DNA from: Flavobacteriaceae bacterium PS02334
GTDB taxonomy: Bacteria > Bacteroidota > Bacteroidia > Flavobacteriales > Flavobacteriaceae
Reading direction: 5' to 3'
Assembly: GCA_029959295.1 (NCBI GenBank)
Contig: JASCOH010000003.1
Location: forward strand, 248,001 to 312,000
Length of the DNA stretch: 64,000 bases
Shown: positions 1-8,671 of the stretch, in pieces
How positions within the stretch are numbered: position 1 is the first letter of the stretch
How the letters are laid out: every line of letters starts with the position of its first letter
Made by a program: the position numbers and the translations under genes
Notes under the pieces: model-generated
Told to the model about the DNA's origin: nothing
Seen by the model: only the letters and a program-made list of their open reading frames with translations
Database searches by the model: none

Positions 1-1680
1 ATCGTCTTTTATGGCGCTTGGAAAACCAAAGGCAGTAAAAATGTACAAGATTATATTTTAGGAAATAACGAAACGCCTTGGTATACCGTAGGAATTTCGG
101 TTATGGCGACACAAGCCAGCGCCATCACATTTCTCTCAACGCCAGGACAGGCTTTCAATGACGGAATGGGATTTGTGCAGTTTTATTTTGGATTGCCACT
201 GGCGATGATCATTATTTGTATCACTTTTATACCAATTTATCACCGTTTAAAAGTATATACGGTTTATGAATTTCTAGAGCAGCGTTTTGACCTAAAAACA
301 CGTTCGCTTGCCGCCATATTATTTTTGGTGCAAAGAGGATTTTCTACCGGAATTACGATTTACGCTCCTGCAATTATTTTATCTTCAATTTTAGGATGGA
401 ATTTAAATCTGATGAATATTGTCATCGGAATTTTAGTCATAATCTATACCATGACTGGCGGAACAAAGGCTGTAAATGTCACGCACAAACAGCAAATGTT
501 CATTATTATGCTAGGAATGTTTATAGCGTTTTTTATCATATTAAATCTTCTTCCAGAGAATGTTTCTTTCAATAATGCGCTTCAAATTGCGGGTGTTAAT
601 GACAAGATGAATATTCTAGATTTTTCGCTAGACAAGGAAAAAAGATATACGGTTTGGACTGGTTTGACTGGAGGTTTGTTTTTAGCCCTCTCCTATTTTG
701 GTACAGATCAATCGCAAGCACAACGCTATTTATCTGGAAAATCGGTAAAGGAAAGCCAAATGGGATTGGTTTTCAACGCTTTGTTAAAAGTTCCGATGCA
801 GTTTTTTATTCTTTTGGTCGGAATTATGGTTTACGTATTTTTCCAATTTCAATCTGTTCCGATTAATTTTAATCCGAATAGCAAAGCCAGTATTGAAAAA
901 TCAATTTATGCCAATGATTATAAGAAATTGGAAGGTGAATTGGTCGAAATTGCTTCTGAAAAAAAGGAAGTTACTTTGGCTTATGTCAACCAGTTAAATA
1001 TTGAAACAGACAATAAAGTGCTGAAAAACAGAATAATTTCCTTAGGAGAAAAGGAAAAATCATTGCGTGAAAATGCAAAAGTTTTAATCAGTAAAGCCAA
1101 TAAGAAAAATAAAACTACAGACAGCGATTATGTTTTTATCCATTTTATAATTCACTATTTGCCAAAAGGTTTCATCGGACTTTTGCTAGCCGTAATTATT
1201 TGTGCCGCAATGTCTTCCACCGCTGCCGGAATTAATTCGCTTGCTTCAACGACTGTTATTGACATCTATAAAAGAAATTTAAAAGAAGAGAAATCGGAAA
1301 CCCATTATGTGCAAGCATCCAAAGGATTTACGTTGCTTTGGGGAATCATAGCAATATTGTTCGCTTGTTTCGGAACTCTTTTTGAAAACTTAATTCAATT
1401 TGTAAATATTATCGGATCAATTTTTTACGGAACTATCTTGGGAATTTTCTTAGTAGCATTTTATGTAAAATATGTAAAAGCACAAGCCGTATTTTGGGCA
1501 GCCGTTTTTAGCCAAATTGCCATCTTCATAATTTACTATTTTGCGATTTACATCTATCCTTCTGGCAAAGAAAAATTAAGCTATTTGTGGCTGAATTTCA
1601 TCGGAGTAATAATAACGATGATTGTCGCCACGACAATTCAATACATTAGAAATTCAGGCAAATTAAAAGAATCTGTTTAA
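1..1680 (+). CDS. Sodium:solute symporter family transporter (5' end missing)
   Basis: Frame 1 is open from the first base, so the gene starts upstream of the window and the first ATG at 103 is internal. The product is hydrophobic throughout, with about a dozen membrane segments. It has the look of the SSS (sodium/solute symporter) family: an early segment near ATQASAITF, a TMTGGTKAV stretch after the third visible helix, and AAMSSTAAGINSLASTTVIDIY late in the protein. Between helices, roughly residues 270-350 counted from ATG 103, sits a lysine- and glutamate-rich soluble insert that looks helical. The substrate cannot be read from the sequence. A hairpin terminator follows 23 bases after the stop. 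Family assignment is firm; specificity is unknown. Confidence 0.85.
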   Translation: MVFYGAWKTKGSKNVQDYILGNNETPWYTVGISVMATQASAITFLSTPGQAFNDGMGFVQFYFGLPLAMIIICITFIPIYHRLKVYTVYEFLEQRFDLKTRSLAAILFLVQRGFSTGITIYAPAIILSSILGWNLNLMNIVIGILVIIYTMTGGTKAVNVTHKQQMFIIMLGMFIAFFIILNLLPENVSFNNALQIAGVNDKMNILDFSLDKEKRYTVWTGLTGGLFLALSYFGTDQSQAQRYLSGKSVKESQMGLVFNALLKVPMQFFILLVGIMVYVFFQFQSVPINFNPNSKASIEKSIYANDYKKLEGELVEIASEKKEVTLAYVNQLNIETDNKVLKNRIISLGEKEKSLRENAKVLISKANKKNKTTDSDYVFIHFIIHYLPKGFIGLLLAVIICAAMSSTAAGINSLASTTVIDIYKRNLKEEKSETHYVQASKGFTLLWGIIAILFACFGTLFENLIQFVNIIGSIFYGTILGIFLVAFYVKYVKAQAVFWAAVFSQIAIFIIYYFAIYIYPSGKEKLSYLWLNFIGVIITMIVATTIQYIRNSGKLKESV

Positions 1681-1702
1681 TTTCATCATCTATTTTACAA
1701 AT

Positions 1703-1737
1703 AAAAAAGCCGATTGCAATTAACAATCGGCTTTTTT
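1703..1737. terminator. Bidirectional intrinsic terminator
   Basis: A perfect inverted repeat, AAAAAAGCCGATTG and CAATCGGCTTTTTT, separated by seven bases. It has A and T tracts on both sides, so it can stop transcription from the symporter gene on plus and from the DUF2911 gene on minus, which converge here. Confidence 0.85.
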
Positions 1738-1755
1738 ATTAAGCATATTTTGGAA

Positions 1756-2604
1756 TTATTTTTTGTTCCATTCCGCGATGCTGTCCTTATTCATTTTCAC
1801 ATAATCAGCATTGTTTTCTTTTTCAGCACCTGCTAGAGATAATTTTGCAGTTTCAACAGCTCCTTTTTTATCACCTAATTTTGACTGGATCAAAGATTTT
1901 TGTCTTAAAATCCAAAATGGTGCATCACCTTTTGATTTCTCAACTGCTTTATTTACCCAAGTCAACGCCTTGTTCAAATCACCGTTTGATTGATAATAAT
2001 ATTGAGCTGCTGCAAAATAATCATTTGCTGAAGGTCCTGATAAAGTAGATTCGATGCTTTCAATTGCAGTTTTTTGCGTTGGAACATCAAATTTTACAGC
2101 AACAAGCGTTTTTTCCCAAGAAATTTCTAAACTTCCAGAATCATTGCTGATATTGTTCACTGCAATTGTCAAAGTTTCTACGTTTCTGTTTAAATTTTCA
2201 GGCTTTACATTTGTTCTTAAAACTACTTTATTTTCATTCCATTCTGCCGGCAATCCCCAGTTGTTTGTGTCTTTATAGAAAATTACGTCCCAAGAATCTG
2301 CCTTTGGAATTGAATACAAACCATAGCTTCCTTTAGGTAAATCTTTTCCTCCGATTTTCACATCTTCGCTGAAAGTTACGATAGTATTTCCGTTTGCACC
2401 CGTTCTCCATAATTTTCCAAAAGGAACAAGATCTCCAAAAATAGTTCTTCCTTTCGCACTCGGACGAGAATATTCAATATGCACATCAGTCAATCCAACT
2501 ACTTGAGTAATATCAGATTTCGGACTCGGAGCTGGTGTTTTCACTTGAGCTTCAGAAGCATAGCACATAAGAAATAAGCCTGCCGCAATAATTATTTTTT
2601 TCAT
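1756..2604 (-). CDS. Exported DUF2911 family protein
   Basis: 282 residues. It begins with a signal peptide (MKKIIIAAGLFLMCYASEAQ) and probable cleavage just before or after the Gln, giving a periplasmic or secreted protein. Residues about 30-170 match the DUF2911 pattern as I know it: VHIEYSRPSAKGRTIFGDLVPFGK, WRTGAN, PKGSYGLYSIP and a WE..LV strand near the end. Residues about 195-280 are helical and resemble two tetratricopeptide-like hairpins (ANDYFAAAQYYYQSNGDLNKA). The molecular function of DUF2911 is not known to me. The gene has its own good promoter and sits alone between a convergent and a divergent neighbour. Confidence 0.8.
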   Translation of the reverse strand: MKKIIIAAGLFLMCYASEAQVKTPAPSPKSDITQVVGLTDVHIEYSRPSAKGRTIFGDLVPFGKLWRTGANGNTIVTFSEDVKIGGKDLPKGSYGLYSIPKADSWDVIFYKDTNNWGLPAEWNENKVVLRTNVKPENLNRNVETLTIAVNNISNDSGSLEISWEKTLVAVKFDVPTQKTAIESIESTLSGPSANDYFAAAQYYYQSNGDLNKALTWVNKAVEKSKGDAPFWILRQKSLIQSKLGDKKGAVETAKLSLAGAEKENNADYVKMNKDSIAEWNKK

Positions 2605-2644
2605 AAAATTCTTTTTGATTAATTTATTGCGAATTTAATAATTT

Positions 2645-2673
2645 CAAACATAGTAATGTATGGAAAATTCAAA
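2645..2673 (-). promoter_or_regulatory. Flavobacterial promoter of the DUF2911 gene
   Basis: On the minus strand TTTG (2670-2673) is followed after 17 bases by TATGTTTG (2645-2652). This matches the Bacteroidota sigma-A form TTG, 17-23 nt, TAnnTTTG. The leader to the ATG at 2604 would be about 35 bases. Confidence 0.65.
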
Positions 2674-2727
2674 ATATTTTGTTTAACTTATAAATCATAC
2701 TATTAAACAATTTTGTATTTTTACTAT

Positions 2728-3192
2728 ATGAAATTATATTCAATACATACAAAGCAAAAGCTACCAATTTCTTTAGATGAAGCTTGGAAATTTATCGCTG
2801 ACCCGAAGAATTTAGAAGTAATTACTCCGAAATCAATGGGTTTTAAAACACTTTCGGGTGATGAAAAAGAAATGTTTGCCGGTCAGATAATTCATTACAA
2901 AATCACTCCTTTATTCGGAATTTCGATACAATGGGTAACCGAAATTACGCATGTTCAAGACAAAAAGTTCTTCGTTGATGAACAGCGATTTGGTCCGTAT
3001 AATTTTTGGCATCACAAGCATTTTCTGAAGGAAATTCCTGGTGGCGTTGAAATGGAAGACATTGTGCATTATAAAGTTCCGATGGGAATTTTGGGACAAT
3101 TGGCGCATCCTTTTTTGGTAAAATCTAAATTGGAAGAAATTTTTGCATTTAGGCAGAAAAAATTAATTGAACTTTTTGGAGAATTTAAATAG
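2728..3192 (+). CDS. SRPBCC-fold protein (START/polyketide-cyclase-like)
   Basis: 154 residues from ATG 2728. An upstream in-frame TTG at 2713 is possible but lies inside the likely promoter region. The sequence begins KLYSIHTKQKLPISLDEAWKFIADPKNLEVITP, the typical first strand and helix of the SRPBCC/Bet v1-like fold, in which 'DEAWKFI.DP.NL' opens a hydrophobic ligand cavity. No catalytic residues can be pointed to. Its stop lies five bases before the photolyase start, so the two are almost certainly cotranscribed. Proteins of this kind often sit beside photolyase genes in Bacteroidota, but the link in function is unproven. Confidence 0.75.
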   Translation: MKLYSIHTKQKLPISLDEAWKFIADPKNLEVITPKSMGFKTLSGDEKEMFAGQIIHYKITPLFGISIQWVTEITHVQDKKFFVDEQRFGPYNFWHHKHFLKEIPGGVEMEDIVHYKVPMGILGQLAHPFLVKSKLEEIFAFRQKKLIELFGEFK

Positions 3193-3197
3193 ACGCA

Positions 3198-4478
3198 ATG
3201 AATATATTTTGGTTCCGCAGAGATTTGCGTTTAGACGATAATGCCGGATTATTTCAGGCTTTGTCAGATGATGAAACACTTCCTATTTTTATATTTGATA
3301 AAAATATTTTAGAAGATCTTCCAAAAGATGATGCTCGGGTTACTTTTATTTCTGAGTTATTAGAAAAAATTCAAACTGATTTAAAAAAAGAAAAAAAGTC
3401 ATTAGCTGTTTTTCATGACGAGCCAGAGAAAGTTTTTGAAAAATTAATTTCCGAAAACAAAATCAAGGCAATTTACACCAATCACGATTATGAGCCTTAC
3501 GCTAAAAGTAGGGATTCCCAAATTGCGAAATTTTTAAAATCTAAAAATATTTCATTCCATACTTTTAAAGACCAAGTGATTTTTGAGAAAGATGAAGTCG
3601 TAAAAGATGATGGAAAACCTTATGTGGTTTATACGCCCTATTCTAAAAAATGGAAAGAAAAATTTAGTGATAAATTAATAGAAAATTTTCTTTCGGAGAA
3701 AAAGCTAGACAGAATTGCAAATCATAAATATCCTTTTCTGGAATTGAAAGTTATCGGCTTTGAAAAGTCAAAGATTAAAGTCGAATCTTTTGACGTTTCT
3801 GAAAAAATTATAGAAAATTATAAAGAAACTAGAGATTTTCCAAGCATTGACGGGACTTCCCATTTGAGTCCGCATTTGCGTTTTGGAGCAATTAGCATTC
3901 GGAAGATTGTAAAAACAGCAAAGAATTACAAACAAGAAACTTTTTTAAATGAATTAATCTGGAGAGAATTTTTCATGCAGATTTTGTGGCATTTTCCAAA
4001 TACCGTTACAGAAAGTTTCCGTCCAAAATATGACAATATTCAGTGGCGAAATAACGAGACCGAATTTAAAATCTGGTGTGAAGGCAAAACCGGATATCCA
4101 ATTGTTGATGCTGGAATGCGACAATTAAACGAAACTGGGAATATGCACAATCGCGTGAGAATGGTGGTTGCGAGTTTTTTGTGCAAGCATTTGCTAATCG
4201 ATTGGCGTTGGGGAGAAGCTTATTTTGCCCAAAAACTTTTAGATTACGAACAATCCAGCAATATTGGAAATTGGCAATGGGCATCTGGAAGCGGTGTCGA
4301 TGCGGCGCCATATTTCCGGATTTTCAATCCGAGTGAACAAGTTAAAAAATTTGACAAAGACTTTAAATATATCAAAAAGTGGGTTCCTGAATTTCAAGAA
4401 ATCTCCTATCAGCCAATTGTGGACCACAAGGAAGCAAGAGAAAGATGCCTGAAAGTTTACAAGGAAGCTGTTGCATAA
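3198..4478 (+). CDS. phr: Deoxyribodipyrimidine photolyase (cryptochrome/photolyase family)
   Basis: 426 residues. It uses blue light and reduced FAD to split UV-induced pyrimidine dimers in DNA. The N-terminal alpha/beta domain opens with FWFRRDLRLDDNAGL, the usual photolyase start. The C-terminal FAD-binding domain carries WREFFMQILWHFP, DAGMRQLNETG.MHNRVRM and NWQWASGSGVDAAPYFRIFNP, the hallmark block that binds FAD and the flipped-out dimer. Length is normal for class I CPD photolyases. Some close homologues are (6-4) photolyases or cryptochromes; the WQW..G motif with the following residues favours a CPD enzyme but does not prove it. It is the second gene of a two-gene operon with the SRPBCC protein. 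Confidence 0.9.
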   Translation: MNIFWFRRDLRLDDNAGLFQALSDDETLPIFIFDKNILEDLPKDDARVTFISELLEKIQTDLKKEKKSLAVFHDEPEKVFEKLISENKIKAIYTNHDYEPYAKSRDSQIAKFLKSKNISFHTFKDQVIFEKDEVVKDDGKPYVVYTPYSKKWKEKFSDKLIENFLSEKKLDRIANHKYPFLELKVIGFEKSKIKVESFDVSEKIIENYKETRDFPSIDGTSHLSPHLRFGAISIRKIVKTAKNYKQETFLNELIWREFFMQILWHFPNTVTESFRPKYDNIQWRNNETEFKIWCEGKTGYPIVDAGMRQLNETGNMHNRVRMVVASFLCKHLLIDWRWGEAYFAQKLLDYEQSSNIGNWQWASGSGVDAAPYFRIFNPSEQVKKFDKDFKYIKKWVPEFQEISYQPIVDHKEARERCLKVYKEAVA

Positions 4479-4479
4479 A

Positions 4480-4515
4480 AAAAATCCCGATTGACAATTG
4501 CCAATCGGGATTTTT
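4480..4515. terminator. Bidirectional intrinsic terminator
   Basis: Inverted repeat AAAAATCCCGATTG / CAATCGGGATTTTT with an eight-base loop, starting right after the photolyase stop and ending 19 bases before the 3' end of the convergent TPR gene. Confidence 0.85.
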
Positions 4516-4533
4516 AAATTTATTGATGCCTTA

Positions 4534-5808
4534 TTATTTTTTAATTTTTGCTTTTAAAGCTTTCGCTTCCGCAGTCATTTCTAAATAATTGTACACGTTA
4601 AGCAAAGTTTTGCTTACATCAGCATTTTCTGGATCAAGCTCATGCGCTTTTTCAAGATATGGTAAAGTTCCTTTGAAAATTCCTTCTCTTTTTGCCTTTA
4701 GCTCGTCGTATCTTTTGTTTTCTTTTGCAGATTGACCTAAGCTGTTCATTTCTTTCACTAGCTTATCATCAGCACCCAATTTCATAACAGCAAGATTCAA
4801 GTAAGCATTTGTATATTTTGGATCTAATTCAATTGCTTTTTTATAGAATTTCTCAGCTTCGTCATTTTCATTTGCTTGAGCAGAAATTACACCCAAATTG
4901 TAAAACATTGTTGGATCATTTGGCGTTTTGGCAATTACTTGAGTAATTAATTTTTTGTAGCCTTCTAAATCGTTAGTCTTCAAGGCCAAATCAGCTTCCG
5001 TCATCACCAAAGAAATATCATCTGGATTAGCAACTCTAGCTTCAGAAACTGCCTTTTTTGCAGCAGCGACATCTCCTTTTGAATTGTAAATCAAAGCAAT
5101 ATTTTTATAAATTTCACCCCTTTTTGATGGCTCGATTTCTGTTTTAGGAGTATCGTGCGTACCTAATTTTACAGCTCTGTCTCTTTCTGCCATATTTGCA
5201 AAATTTTGAACTTCGTCATTAAGTTTGCTTTTAGCAGTATAAATTGTAGCTTTTCCAGAATAATTAAGTTTTTTCAACTCATCATAATGTTTTAAAGCAA
5301 CATCGTAATCTGCACCATTTACCGCACTTGAAGCTGCATAAAATAAGTAAACTGTATCTTTTTTGTTCAAAAGATAAGTTTGGTATAACTTCTCAGCACC
5401 TTGCTTATAGCGTTTTTCTTGATTGTCTTTTACAGCAGAATTTACAAGCTCGCCTTTAACAGCAGTCAAGGAAACTTCAGCTTCTTTTGTATATTTTGAT
5501 TTATTTGAAGCTTTTTCAACCTCTAATAATTGAGTATACGCTTTAGCTGCATTTAATAAACTGTTGACAGTGTCTACTTTCTTTTTGGCAAGTTCTAAAT
5601 TTGCATTTCCTTTTAAGAAATAAAACTGCGCTTTTTGAGAAGCGTCAGCATTTGCAATTAAACCTTCAGCTTTTTCCAAAGTTGCTTTCGCTTCACTTGG
5701 ATTGTCATTTTTCAAAGCTTTTTCTGCTGCTTTCAACTCGTCTTTTTGGGCAAAAGTTACACCCGAAATTAGAAAAGCTGACGCTAGTAATACATATTTA
5801 CTCTTCAT
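4534..5808 (-). CDS. Exported tetratricopeptide-repeat protein
   Basis: 424 residues. A signal peptide (MKSKYVLLASAFLISGVTFAQ) is followed by an almost wholly helical protein rich in Ala, Lys and Glu. TPR units are clear near residues 245-280 (IYKNIALIYNSKGDVAAAKKAV) and 295-345 (PTMFYNLGVISAQANENDEAEKFYKKAIELDPKYTNAYLNLAV). A last helical pair ends at the C-terminus. TPR arrays act as protein-binding scaffolds, so this is probably a periplasmic adaptor; no enzyme domain is seen. It lies 24 bases downstream of gyrA on the same strand and is likely transcribed with it. The meaning of that pairing is unknown. Confidence 0.85.
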   Translation of the reverse strand: MKSKYVLLASAFLISGVTFAQKDELKAAEKALKNDNPSEAKATLEKAEGLIANADASQKAQFYFLKGNANLELAKKKVDTVNSLLNAAKAYTQLLEVEKASNKSKYTKEAEVSLTAVKGELVNSAVKDNQEKRYKQGAEKLYQTYLLNKKDTVYLFYAASSAVNGADYDVALKHYDELKKLNYSGKATIYTAKSKLNDEVQNFANMAERDRAVKLGTHDTPKTEIEPSKRGEIYKNIALIYNSKGDVAAAKKAVSEARVANPDDISLVMTEADLALKTNDLEGYKKLITQVIAKTPNDPTMFYNLGVISAQANENDEAEKFYKKAIELDPKYTNAYLNLAVMKLGADDKLVKEMNSLGQSAKENKRYDELKAKREGIFKGTLPYLEKAHELDPENADVSKTLLNVYNYLEMTAEAKALKAKIKK

Positions 5809-5832
5809 ATTTTTTCTTTTTTAATTTATAAA

Positions 5833-8412
5833 TTACTCTTCAGTATCTTCTTGTTCTTCTGAATCTTCAATTTCTTCGGTTGTTCCTTCAGCGATATCGT
5901 CAGAAATTTCTGGATTAGAAATAGCTTCTACATTTAAAACTTCTTCTCCGTCCAAAGTTTCTTCGATAACAGCTTCCTCACGGATAACTTTTGTCACGGC
6001 AGCAATCGAATCATTTCCTTTGATATTGATTAGACGAACACCTTGCGTTGCTCTTCCCATCACTCTCAAGTCAGAAACTTCCATTCTGATTGTTAATCCA
6101 GATTTGTTGATAATCATTAAATCGTCAGCATCAGTAACACTATTGATAGAAATCAAATCTCCTGTTTTTTCAGTGATGCTCAATGTTTTCACACCTTTTC
6201 CACCTCTGTTAGTGATTCTATAATCATCCAAAGAAGAACGTTTTCCGTATCCTTTTTCAGAAACCACAAGAATTTCGCTTTCCATATCATTTACAGAAAC
6301 CATACCAACAACTTCATCTTTGTCATCTCTTAACGTAATTCCGCGAACTCCAGAAGCGCTTCTTCCCATCGGACGCGTTTTTCCTTCTTCGAAACGAACT
6401 AATTTCCCAGATTTTACAGCAATCAAAATTTGGCTTTCACCATTTGTCAATTTAGCTTCTAGTAATTCATCGTCTTCTTTAATAGTAATAGCGGCAATTC
6501 CGTTTACTCTTGGACGAGAATATTGTTCTAATAAAGTCTTCTTTACCTGACCTTGTTTTGTAGCCATAATTACATAATGAGAATTGATGTAATCTTGGTT
6601 TTTCAAATCTTGAGTACAAATAAAAGCTTTCACTTTATCATCGTTTTCAATATTGATCAAGTTTTGAATTGCTCTACCTTTCGAAGTTTTGGAACCTTCC
6701 GGAATTTCATAAACACGCATCCAGAAACATTTTCCTTTCTGCGTAAAGAACATCATATATTGGTGGTTTGTTGCTACAAACAAATGCTCTAAGAAATCCT
6801 GATCTCTTGTTCCAGCACTTTTTTGGCCAACTCCTCCTCTATTTTGAGTTTTGTACTCAGAAAGATTTGTTCTCTTGATATAACCTGCGTGAGAAATGGT
6901 AATTACTACGTTTTCATCGGCAATCAAATCTTCAATGCTCACGTCACCGCCAGCATATTCAATTTGAGAACGACGCGCGTCGCCATATTTCTCTTTAATT
7001 TCGTTTAATTCCTCTTTGATAAGTTCCATTCTAAGCTCTTTGCTAGCTAACAACTCTCTCAAATGAGTAATTAATTTCATGATTTCTTCATATTCAGCAC
7101 GCAATTTATCTTGCTCAAGACCAGTTAATTGTCTCAAACGCATTTCAACAATCGCTTTTGCCTGAATCTCAGAAAGCTTGAATCTTTCGATTAATTTTTC
7201 TTTCGCTTGATCTGTATTACTTGAAGAACGAATCAATTGAATTACTTCATCAATATTATCTGAAGCAATAATTAAACCTTCTAAAATATGCGCTCTTTCT
7301 TCTGCTTTGCGCAATTCATATTGTGCTCTACGAACCACAACTTCGTGACGGTGTTCTACGAAATAATGAATCAATTCTTTTAGATTCAGCATTTGCGGTC
7401 TTCCTTTCACCAAAGCAATGTTGTTCACGCTGAAAGAAGATTGCAACTGCGTAAACTTATATAAGGTATTCAAAACTACGTTTGGAACTGCGTCACGTCG
7501 CAAGATATACACGATACGCATACCGTTTCTATCTGACTCGTCACGAATATTCGAAATACCATCGATTTTCTTTTCATTAACCAAATCAGCTGTTTTCTTG
7601 ATCATATCAGCTTTGTTGACTTGGTACGGAATTTCAGTCACGATAATACATTCTCTTCCGTCAACTTCTTCGAAGCCAACTTTAGCACGCATTACAATTC
7701 TTCCTCTTCCGGTTTTAAACGCTTCACGAACACCATCATATCCATAAATAATACCTCCAGTTGGAAAATCTGGAGCTTTGATATGGTTCATCAATTCGTC
7801 AATTTCTATATCTTCATTGTCGATATATGCTAAAGTTCCGTCGATAACTTCTGTTAAATTATGTGGCGCCATATTCGTGGCCATACCCACCGCAATTCCA
7901 GAAGCACCGTTTACTAATAAAACAGGAACTTTTGTCGGCATTACTTTAGGTTCTTCTAAAGTATCGTCAAAGTTCAGCTGGAAATCAACTGTCTCTTTGT
8001 CAAGATCTGCCATAATTTCTTCGGAAATCTTGCGCATTCTAGCTTCCGTGTAACGCATTGCTGCAGGACTATCGCCATCGACAGATCCAAAGTTACCTTG
8101 ACCATCCACTAAAAGATAACGCAAACTCCATTCTTGAGCCATACGAACCATCGCGTCATAAACTGACGTATCGCCGTGTGGGTGATATTTACCTAGAACT
8201 TCTCCAACAATTCTCGCAGATTTTTTGTGTGCTCTATTAGAAAAAACTCCTAATTCATACATACCATAAAGTACTCTTCTATGTACGGGTTTCAAACCAT
8301 CTCTAACATCAGGAAGCGCTCTTGATACAATAACCGACATCGAATAATCGATGTAAGATGATTTCATCTCGTCTTCAATGTTAATAGGAATTAACTTTTC
8401 TCCTTCAGACAT
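5833..8412 (-). CDS. gyrA: DNA gyrase subunit A
   Basis: 859 residues. With GyrB it introduces negative supercoils using ATP. The catalytic tyrosine is Tyr121 in [10 protein letters not shown]. The quinolone-resistance region reads [10 protein letters not shown], so the positions matching E. coli Ser83 and Asp87 are Thr82 and Asp86; Thr at the first site is a wild-type residue in some species and cannot be read as resistance. In the C-terminal beta-pinwheel the GyrA box appears as QNRGGVG (after SEYKT), with a further degenerate copy NRGGKG near residue 750. The last 45 residues are strongly acidic, as in many Bacteroidota gyrases. Gyrase rather than topoisomerase IV is supported by the GyrA box. 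Confidence 0.97.
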   Translation of the reverse strand: MSEGEKLIPINIEDEMKSSYIDYSMSVIVSRALPDVRDGLKPVHRRVLYGMYELGVFSNRAHKKSARIVGEVLGKYHPHGDTSVYDAMVRMAQEWSLRYLLVDGQGNFGSVDGDSPAAMRYTEARMRKISEEIMADLDKETVDFQLNFDDTLEEPKVMPTKVPVLLVNGASGIAVGMATNMAPHNLTEVIDGTLAYIDNEDIEIDELMNHIKAPDFPTGGIIYGYDGVREAFKTGRGRIVMRAKVGFEEVDGRECIIVTEIPYQVNKADMIKKTADLVNEKKIDGISNIRDESDRNGMRIVYILRRDAVPNVVLNTLYKFTQLQSSFSVNNIALVKGRPQMLNLKELIHYFVEHRHEVVVRRAQYELRKAEERAHILEGLIIASDNIDEVIQLIRSSSNTDQAKEKLIERFKLSEIQAKAIVEMRLRQLTGLEQDKLRAEYEEIMKLITHLRELLASKELRMELIKEELNEIKEKYGDARRSQIEYAGGDVSIEDLIADENVVITISHAGYIKRTNLSEYKTQNRGGVGQKSAGTRDQDFLEHLFVATNHQYMMFFTQKGKCFWMRVYEIPEGSKTSKGRAIQNLINIENDDKVKAFICTQDLKNQDYINSHYVIMATKQGQVKKTLLEQYSRPRVNGIAAITIKEDDELLEAKLTNGESQILIAVKSGKLVRFEEGKTRPMGRSASGVRGITLRDDKDEVVGMVSVNDMESEILVVSEKGYGKRSSLDDYRITNRGGKGVKTLSITEKTGDLISINSVTDADDLMIINKSGLTIRMEVSDLRVMGRATQGVRLINIKGNDSIAAVTKVIREEAVIEETLDGEEVLNVEAISNPEISDDIAEGTTEEIEDSEEQEDTEE

Positions 8413-8609
8413 AAGTATTTATATTAAAAAATTATATTCGTTTCAAAACGTGCCAATATACGCATTTCCGAACTTTTATAAGGCAATTTTTAACATAAAT
8501 TTCAGGGAATTATCAACACATTTCTAGTACCTTTCAGTTGATAATATATTTCCAATTAATTTTTATTTCTGATTATTTTTTTGTCACTTAGCTGTCAGTA
8601 CTTCTGCCA

Positions 8610-8625
8610 AGGTATGATTTTTGCA
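8610..8625 (+). promoter_or_regulatory. Sigma-54-like promoter of clpC with upstream TGTCA/TGCCA boxes
   Basis: AGGTATGATTTTTGCA has GG at 8611-8612 and GC at 8623-8624 with the exact -24/-12 spacing, and a perfect TTTTTGCA -12 half. The -24 half is weaker (GGTATG against GGCACG). Just upstream, 8592-8609 holds CTGTCA and CTGCCA boxes nine bases apart. The predicted start near 8636 gives a 36-base leader. No TAnnTTTG element fits this region as well. RpoN use is inferred. Confidence 0.5.
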
Positions 8626-8671
8626 AATACTGAACATAATCATTAAATTTACATTACCAATATTATATAGT

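Noticed and set aside
103-1680. ATG at 103 as the true start of the symporter
   Set aside because: The same frame is open back to base 1 and encodes family-like sequence, so the gene is cut by the window edge.
7900-8200. Quinolone-resistance change in GyrA (Thr82)
   Set aside because: Thr at this site is wild type in several bacteria; no conclusion about resistance is possible.
7418-8240. Open frames on plus across gyrA (and similar shadows over clpC, lon, dnaK, GH31, glgB)
   Set aside because: They lie wholly antisense to well-identified genes, have no family-like sequence, and follow from codon bias of the real frame.
8413-8470. TTGGCACG on minus before gyrA as a sigma-54 site
   Set aside because: The -24 half is perfect, but the -12 position reads GAAA, so the core GC is missing. 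TATATTGG there is at best a weak -7 element.
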